A model generated the notes under the pieces. It was given only the letters and a program-made list of their open reading frames with translations, searched no databases and had not been told where the DNA came from. From Lutispora sp. (GTDB lineage: Bacteria; Bacillota; Clostridia; Lutisporales; Lutisporaceae), in assembly GCA_030834765.1 (NCBI GenBank), contig JAUQXG010000543.1, positions 1 to 5,045 on the forward strand: a stretch of DNA of 5,045 bases, written 5' to 3'. The translations under genes and the position numbers were made by a program. This document shows, in pieces, positions 4,202-5,045 of the stretch. How positions within the stretch are numbered: the stretch's first letter is position 1; every line of letters begins with the position of its first letter.

Positions 4202-5045
4202 ATGAAATTAATAAAACCAGCTGGTTTAAACAGAGGAGACAAAGTTGCTACCATCAGTTTATCATGGGGTGGAGCAGGTGATAGCGATATACTATGGAGA
4301 TATAATATTGGAAAGAAGCGGCTTCAAGAAGAATTTGGATTAGAAGTTGTAGAAATGCCTAATACCCTCAAAGGTACAGCGTTTATTTACAACAATCCAG
4401 AAAAGAGAGCACAAGATCTTATGGCAGCCTTTGAAGATAAATCAATAAAAGCTATATTCTCATGCATTGGCGGTTATGAAAGCGTAAGAATGATTCCATA
4501 TATAGATTTTGACATAATCAGAAATAATCCAAAAATCTTCATTGGTTATTCGGATACTACAGTAACACATATGATATGCTTGAAAGCTGGTATTTCAAGC
4601 TTTTATGGACCTTCTATATTGGCAGAGTTTGCCGAAAATATAAAAATGTTTGATTATACAAAATATTGGATAGAAAAAGTATTATTTAATAATGGGGTTA
4701 TTGGGAATGTTGATCCATCTCCAATTTGGACCAGTGAACATCTGCCCTGGGAAGAGAAAAATAAGTGCATAGGCAGAAAAACACAACCAAACAGTGGCTA
4801 CGAGCTATTGCAAGGTAATGGAATTGTAAAAGGACAATTAATAGGTGGCTGCATAGAGGTACTTGAAATGCTTAAAGGAACTGAGGTATGGCCTTCAAAG
4901 GAAATGTGGGATAATGCCATACTATTCTTTGAAACTTCTGAGGATAAACCACAACCAACATACTTTGAGTATTGGCTGCGCAATTATGGCTCATTGGGAA
5001 TCCTTCAAAAAGCTAATGGGATCATATTCGGAAAGCCATATGACA
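4202..5045 (+). CDS. Peptidase S66 family protein (LD-carboxypeptidase/MccF-like), 5' part
   Basis: The first 281 residues of a protein that should be about 330-350 long; the window ends before its stop. S66 serine peptidases either trim the L,D-linked terminal residue of peptidoglycan tetrapeptides (LdcA) or cleave peptide-nucleotide antibiotics such as microcin C (MccF). It opens KLIKPAGLNRGDKVATISLS. The segment IFSCIGGYESVRMIPYID (85-102) precedes the nucleophile elbow GYSDTT at 115-120, with Ser117 as nucleophile. GIVKGQLIGGCIEVLEML (207-224) and LFFETSED (241-248), with Glu244 the probable catalytic glutamate, are also present. The triad histidine would lie past the window edge. The long insert and the FFETSED form resemble the MccF-like branch more than classical LdcA, but this is by eye. 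No signal peptide is seen, so it acts in the cytoplasm. The ATG has GGAGG (4190-4194) seven bases upstream, 40 bases after the GyrI-like gene. Confidence 0.9.
   Translation, partial: MKLIKPAGLNRGDKVATISLSWGGAGDSDILWRYNIGKKRLQEEFGLEVVEMPNTLKGTAFIYNNPEKRAQDLMAAFEDKSIKAIFSCIGGYESVRMIPYIDFDIIRNNPKIFIGYSDTTVTHMICLKAGISSFYGPSILAEFAENIKMFDYTKYWIEKVLFNNGVIGNVDPSPIWTSEHLPWEEKNKCIGRKTQPNSGYELLQGNGIVKGQLIGGCIEVLEMLKGTEVWPSKEMWDNAILFFETSEDKPQPTYFEYWLRNYGSLGILQKANGIIFGKPYD

Noticed and set aside
3705..4254. Two minus-strand frames (3705-3932 and 4072-4254) across the GyrI-like gene
   Set aside because: Both mirror coding sequence of strongly recognised genes on the + strand and have no supporting start signals.
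4798..4983. Minus-strand frame inside the S66 peptidase gene
   Set aside because: It is antisense to a conserved part of the peptidase (LIGGCIEVLEML to FFETSED). Its Ser/Pro-rich product is typical of a shadow frame.

Overview
The window looks like chromosomal DNA from a low-GC Gram-positive anaerobe, most likely a member of the Clostridia. This is inferred from the AT-rich base composition and AT-ending codons, the strong AGGAGG-type ribosome binding sites, the use of TTG and GTG starts, and the protein families present. All supported genes are on the + strand. No rRNA, tRNA, insertion sequence or CRISPR array was seen. Both ends cut through genes.

Left part (1-2776): the 3' end of a DUF6054-like gene comes first, then an unrecognised reading frame that may be a remnant (245-514). 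A closely packed run of four genes follows. It encodes a 98-residue membrane protein carrying the GGADGPT signature of sodium-pump decarboxylase beta subunits, a 5'-methylthioadenosine/S-adenosylhomocysteine nucleosidase (mtnN), a RimJ/RimL-type GNAT acetyltransferase and a histidine-phosphatase-family enzyme. The gaps are 45, 4 and 43 bases, so they are probably co-transcribed, although their functions do not form one obvious pathway.

Middle part (2777-3543): this stretch would look empty in a routine annotation but is the most interesting region. It holds a 23-codon leader frame with a near-consensus ribosome binding site. Downstream are RNA segments that can pair in mutually exclusive ways: leader with segment 1, 1 with 2, 2 with 3, and 3 with 4. 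The 3:4 hairpin is a textbook intrinsic terminator and the 2:3 alternative is an uninterrupted 11-bp helix. This is the layout of a ribosome-controlled transcription attenuator of the kind placed before antibiotic-resistance genes in Firmicutes. Yet the only frames between the attenuator and the next strong terminator (3403-3440) are a 12-codon frame and a 46-codon frame. Either the attenuator controls a small protein or its original target has been lost.

Right part (3433-5045): a candidate promoter overlaps the end of the second terminator. It is followed by a GyrI-like small-molecule-binding protein of the COG4832 type and, 40 bases later, a peptidase S66 (LD-carboxypeptidase/MccF-like) gene that runs off the window before its catalytic histidine. 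The two probably form an operon. Both families include members linked to handling small toxic molecules, but a joint role here is only inference.
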